Source of the DNA: a virus
DNA: 50,696 bases
IMG/VR virus record: IMGVR_UViG_3300029915_000038
Span: 1-50,696 of that record
Strand: one strand, 5' to 3'
Below, piece after piece: positions 47,979-50,696 of the stretch. Positions within the stretch are counted from its first letter, which is position 1. Each line of letters starts with the position of its first letter. The position numbers and the translations under genes are program-made. The notes beneath the pieces were generated by a model that was not told the DNA's origin, did not search any database, and saw nothing but the letters and a program-made list of their open reading frames with translations.

Positions 47979-48901
47979 TATATAATATCCAAAAAATCGT
48001 TAATTAATAAAGTAATATTTTTTCTTTCCCAATAAGGGATAATTAATAAAGGAATTTTATTCTTAAAACAATATTCATATTTAATTTTATCATGTTTTTT
48101 AACCAAAGAAAATAATTTTTCTCCAGATATAGTTTTACTTCCAAAAGAATGTGCTCGATAATGTTGTTTTCCTTGATACTCAATTAAACCCATTAATTGA
48201 GTATTTTTAACAATTGCAAAATCAAATGGTAATGGTCGAATATCTCTGCAATTCGCTATTCTATGTTGTGCTTTGAAATCAATATTCTGATTTTTTAAAT
48301 AAAAACTAATATCTTTCTCTCCCAGAGATTCTGAACATTTGAAACACCCACTCCCTCTTAAATGCTCAGATGGTCTTTGCTCAAAAATCCCATGAATAGG
48401 GCAAATAATTTTAATTTTTAATATTGCCCTTTCATAAATTACTTGGTCATAGATGTATTTAAAATTATGAATTATATTAGCCTTGGCAATAAATTTTTGA
48501 GTAGTAGATGTAACTAAAATTCTCCCACACATTTTACATCCTCTCCCAGATAAATGACTACTAATAGATTGTTTAAATTCTCCATGAACTGGACAACATA
48601 TAATTATTTTATCTTTTGTAGAATTAAATTCAAAATCAGAATATTTATATTTATAATTATATATTTTATTTGCTTTGCATAAAAATTCTTTTTTAGTAAT
48701 CTTCATATTAAAACTTTTACATTTAGGACAACCTTGCCCTTGAAGATGATTGTTTGGTCTTTGAATAAAATCACCATGAATTTTACATGTTATAAAAACA
48801 CCAATTTTACCATGTGTATAATTTACTCGATCATAACTATATACATTATTGTGAATTTTTAAAGCTTTTTCAATAAATTTTTGAGTAGTCCATGTTTTCA
48901 T
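47978..48901 (-). CDS. Homing-endonuclease-like protein with zinc repeats
   Basis: 307 aa from MKTWTTQKFIEKALKIHNNV (5 nt after a late box). Three repeats of about 70 residues: helix F-I/L-xKA-x-xIH, then I-xC-xxHG-x-F-xQ ... HL-x-G-x-GC-xxC (DUF723-like zinc modules that read DNA). C-terminal nuclease-like region PFDFAIVKN, GLIEYQGKQHYRA and KHDKIKYEYCFKNKIPLLII follows the PD-(D/E)XK type. Inserted directly before uvsW. Probably a homing or HEG-like mobile gene. Confidence 0.75.
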   Translation of the reverse strand: MKTWTTQKFIEKALKIHNNVYSYDRVNYTHGKIGVFITCKIHGDFIQRPNNHLQGQGCPKCKSFNMKITKKEFLCKANKIYNYKYKYSDFEFNSTKDKIIICCPVHGEFKQSISSHLSGRGCKMCGRILVTSTTQKFIAKANIIHNFKYIYDQVIYERAILKIKIICPIHGIFEQRPSEHLRGSGCFKCSESLGEKDISFYLKNQNIDFKAQHRIANCRDIRPLPFDFAIVKNTQLMGLIEYQGKQHYRAHSFGSKTISGEKLFSLVKKHDKIKYEYCFKNKIPLLIIPYWERKNITLLINDFLDII

Positions 48902-48906
48902 AATAG

Positions 48907-48914
48907 TATTTATC
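48907..48914 (-). promoter_or_regulatory. T4-late-type promoter box, 5 nt from ATG
   Basis: GATAAATA, then CTATT and ATG 48901 on the minus strand. Confidence 0.7.
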
Positions 48915-49001
48915 AAAAAACAGATAATTTGTAACTTTAATACAAATTCTTTTATTTAGTGTAACATGCACTAATACTCATTGTCAATAAATATTATTTA
49001 A

Positions 49002-49009
49002 GATAAATA
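49002..49009 (+). promoter_or_regulatory. T4-late-type promoter box (leadered)
   Basis: GATAAATA on the plus strand, 18 nt before ATG 49028; AAAGAGGAG lies in the leader. The 48915-49001 spacer between divergent late boxes holds nothing else recognised. Confidence 0.6.
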
Positions 49010-49027
49010 ATTATAAAGAGGAGTAAT

Positions 49028-49327
49028 ATGCGAGCATCTGAATTTTTAATAAAATTGACTGATTTGGTAGATTGTATAGAAAAAATGACTATTGATCCTC
49101 CTGAAAAATCTACTGATGAAACTACTCCTGAACAATCTACAATGATTCCTCCGTTACAGCAAAAAATTGAAATTCTTAAAAAAGTAGCAAACATAGATTC
49201 TTTTTATGATAATCCTGAAGAAGATAAACCAAGTGATGAATTAAAAAGAATGCAAGCTAATGCTGGAATACTTCCCACCATGATAGATGATGAGGTAACT
49301 GAATGTCTGAGTATACCCAAAAAATAA
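49028..49327 (+). CDS. Small conserved protein preceding tail-fibre gene
   Basis: 99 aa. Helical start MRASEFLIKLTDLVDCIEKM, a Pro/Thr/Glu linker, then IPPLQQKIEILKKVANIDSF and YDNP. The PPLQQKIE-xLKK pattern is shared with small proteins that precede fibre genes in T4-like phages as I recall. Strong AGAGGAG site. Overlaps the fibre gene by 25 nt. Confidence 0.65.
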   Translation: MRASEFLIKLTDLVDCIEKMTIDPPEKSTDETTPEQSTMIPPLQQKIEILKKVANIDSFYDNPEEDKPSDELKRMQANAGILPTMIDDEVTECLSIPKK

Positions 49328-50696
49328 AGGCCAGTAGAATAATAACAAATGCTAATGTTTTTGTGGGTGAAATTGGCAGGATGTTCTATGATCAAGCTGA
49401 TGGCATTCTACGTCTTTCTGATGGACATACTCCTGGCGGAATAATCGTTGGTGGAGGTGGTGCTGGCACTCAAGGACCGCAAGGAATAACTGGAAGTCAG
49501 GGGCCACAAGGAAATCAAGGAAGCAATACTGGAAGCCAAGGACCGCAAGGAATAGCAGGCTTGCAGGGAAATCAAGGCGCATCTATAACTGGGCCACAAG
49601 GAAATCAAGGAAATCAGGGCAATCAATCTTCAATTCAAGGACCACAAGGAAATCAAGGAGCTAGTGTAACTGGCTCTCAGGGAAATCAAGGAACACAAGG
49701 AAGCACTGGAACAACTGGTTCTCAGGGAAATCAAGGGAATCAAGGTGCTAGTGTAACTGGTGCGCAAGGAAATCAGGGAAATCAAGGGAATCAAGGTGCT
49801 AGTGTAACTGGTGCGCAAGGAAATCAGGGAAATCAAGGGAATCAAGGTGCTAGTGTAACTGGTGCGCAAGGAAATCAAGGAAATCAGGGCAATCAATCTT
49901 CAATTCAAGGACCACAAGGAAATCAAGGAGCTAGTGTAACTGGCTCTCAGGGAAATCAGGGCAATCAAGGAAATACTGGACCAACTGGAGTAAATATTTA
50001 CGGAGAAATGACTATCAGCAGCGCATCTGATTTTTCTTTATTAGTTGCTAATACATGGTATCAAATGTCTGGAATTGGATGGAATTTGGGAGATGACATT
50101 AATCAAATGTCTGGTAATACTTCCACTGGAGCATTAACAAATAATGCTACTGGCTCTGCACAAGCAATAGAAACACTAGCGTCTATTTCTTTATCTACCA
50201 CTGATCCAGGAGCTATTTATCAAGTTGCTGTATTTAAAAATGGAAACTTAATTACTGAGCATATGGCTGAATTTTTAACTTCTACCAGTTATCAAATTGC
50301 TGTAACTATATCAGGGATTGATACTATGACAACTGGGGATGTTTTTGATTTACGAGCTAGATCAACCAATACATCTGACACTGGACTTAACATAATTAGA
50401 GCAAATTTTTCAGTATTTGGAATTACTGGTCCGACTGGAAATCAAGGCAATCAAGGTCACCAAGGAAATCAGGGAGCTAGTGTAACTGGTGCGCAGGGCA
50501 ATCAAGGCAATCAAGGTGCTAGTGTAACTGGTGCGCAGGGCAATCAAGGAAATCAAGGTGCTAGTGTAACTGGTGCGCAGGGCAATCAAGGAACACAAGG
50601 AAGCACTGGAACAACTGGTTCTCAGGGCAATCAAGGAAATCAAGGTGCTAGTGTAACTGGTGCGCAGGGCAATCAAGGCAATCAAGGTGCTAGTGT
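49303..50696 (+). CDS. Collagen-like tail fibre protein (runs past the window)
   Basis: Starts at ATG 49303 with GAGG upstream; MSEYTQKIKASRIITNANVF, then FVGEIGRMFYDQADGILRLS and a DGHTPGG block form the N-terminal attachment motif of T4-like fibre proteins. It continues into Gly-x-y collagen-like triplets (GNQ, GPQ, GAS), a globular beta domain of about 135 residues (roughly 49985-50420; MTISSASDFSLLVANTWYQM and on), then more collagen-like triplets to the window edge. No stop is reached. Probably a receptor-binding or long fibre. Minus-strand open frames over it are shadows of the repeats. Confidence 0.85.
   Translation, partial: MSEYTQKIKASRIITNANVFVGEIGRMFYDQADGILRLSDGHTPGGIIVGGGGAGTQGPQGITGSQGPQGNQGSNTGSQGPQGIAGLQGNQGASITGPQGNQGNQGNQSSIQGPQGNQGASVTGSQGNQGTQGSTGTTGSQGNQGNQGASVTGAQGNQGNQGNQGASVTGAQGNQGNQGNQGASVTGAQGNQGNQGNQSSIQGPQGNQGASVTGSQGNQGNQGNTGPTGVNIYGEMTISSASDFSLLVANTWYQMSGIGWNLGDDINQMSGNTSTGALTNNATGSAQAIETLASISLSTTDPGAIYQVAVFKNGNLITEHMAEFLTSTSYQIAVTISGIDTMTTGDVFDLRARSTNTSDTGLNIIRANFSVFGITGPTGNQGNQGHQGNQGASVTGAQGNQGNQGASVTGAQGNQGNQGASVTGAQGNQGTQGSTGTTGSQGNQGNQGASVTGAQGNQGNQGAS
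49741..49893. repeat. Three exact 51-bp tandem repeats in the fibre gene
   Basis: Units start at 49741, 49792 and 49843 (CAAGGTGCTAGTGTAACTGG...), encoding 17 residues QGASVTGAQGNQGNQGN. A related 42-bp unit repeats near 50509-50696, and a block beginning AATCAATCTTCAATTCAAGG recurs at about 49621 and 49891. Confidence 0.9.

Noticed and set aside
49630-50685. Minus-strand frames rich in ISLRTSYTSTL under the fibre gene
   Set aside because: Antisense shadows of collagen triplet repeats; no ribosome site or promoter.

Overview
The window is about 50.7 kb of an AT-rich genome of a large T4-like tailed phage. Supporting genes include a gp41-type replicative helicase, a gp61-type primase, a UvsW-type helicase, a deoxycytidylate deaminase, a PAAR spike-tip protein, several virion-type proteins, a collagen-like tail fibre, intein and homing-endonuclease elements, and T4-type late promoter boxes (xATAAATA). 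The host is not identifiable. The early promoters (TTGACA, 17 nt, TATACT) and AGGAG ribosome sites suggest a sigma70-type bacterium, possibly a proteobacterium. Nearly all genes are on the minus strand; the exceptions are 31037-33190, 43195-43572 and 49028 to the end.

Layout. 1-9 kb: accessory/early operons of small proteins, a LemA-like protein with its usual cysteine-containing membrane neighbour, small membrane peptides, and three DUF4116-like 22-residue repeat proteins. 9-12.7 kb: B12-dependent (class II) ribonucleotide reductase nrdJ interrupted by an intein at the active-site cysteine. 12.7-19.3 kb: esterase, radical SAM enzyme, HD-type hydrolase, secreted proteins and an M15-like peptidase, with several frameshifted or stop-interrupted frames. 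19.3-22.6 kb: NAD+-dependent DNA ligase and a translationally coupled run of five tiny related genes. 22.6-30.9 kb: SleB-like wall hydrolase, large structural protein, PAAR protein, exonuclease and virion-type proteins. 31-33.2 kb (plus strand): pyruvyl transferase, glycosyltransferase and an abundant-looking virion protein. 33.4-37.8 kb: late unknowns, AAA+ ATPase, zinc ribbon and NADAR enzyme. 37.8-48.9 kb: replication block (helicase, deaminase, primase, DnaE-like mini-protein, UvsW) with two homing-endonuclease-like genes. 49 kb to end: collagen-like tail fibre, cut by the window edge.

The most unusual theme is transcription start. At eight sigma70-like promoters the -10 box lies 4-6 nt (usually exactly 6) from an ATG with no Shine-Dalgarno, and at five T4-late-type boxes the ATG lies exactly 5 nt downstream. 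These 13 genes are predicted to give leaderless or nearly leaderless mRNAs, while other genes in the same genome carry normal leaders. Other points are the intein with a D-to-Y change in its second LAGLIDADG motif, the dispersed DUF4116-like family with near-identical DNA repeats, stop-interrupted gene relics in the intergenic gaps, and a perfect 54-bp palindrome that serves as terminator and touches a late promoter. No tRNA, rRNA or CRISPR array was recognised.
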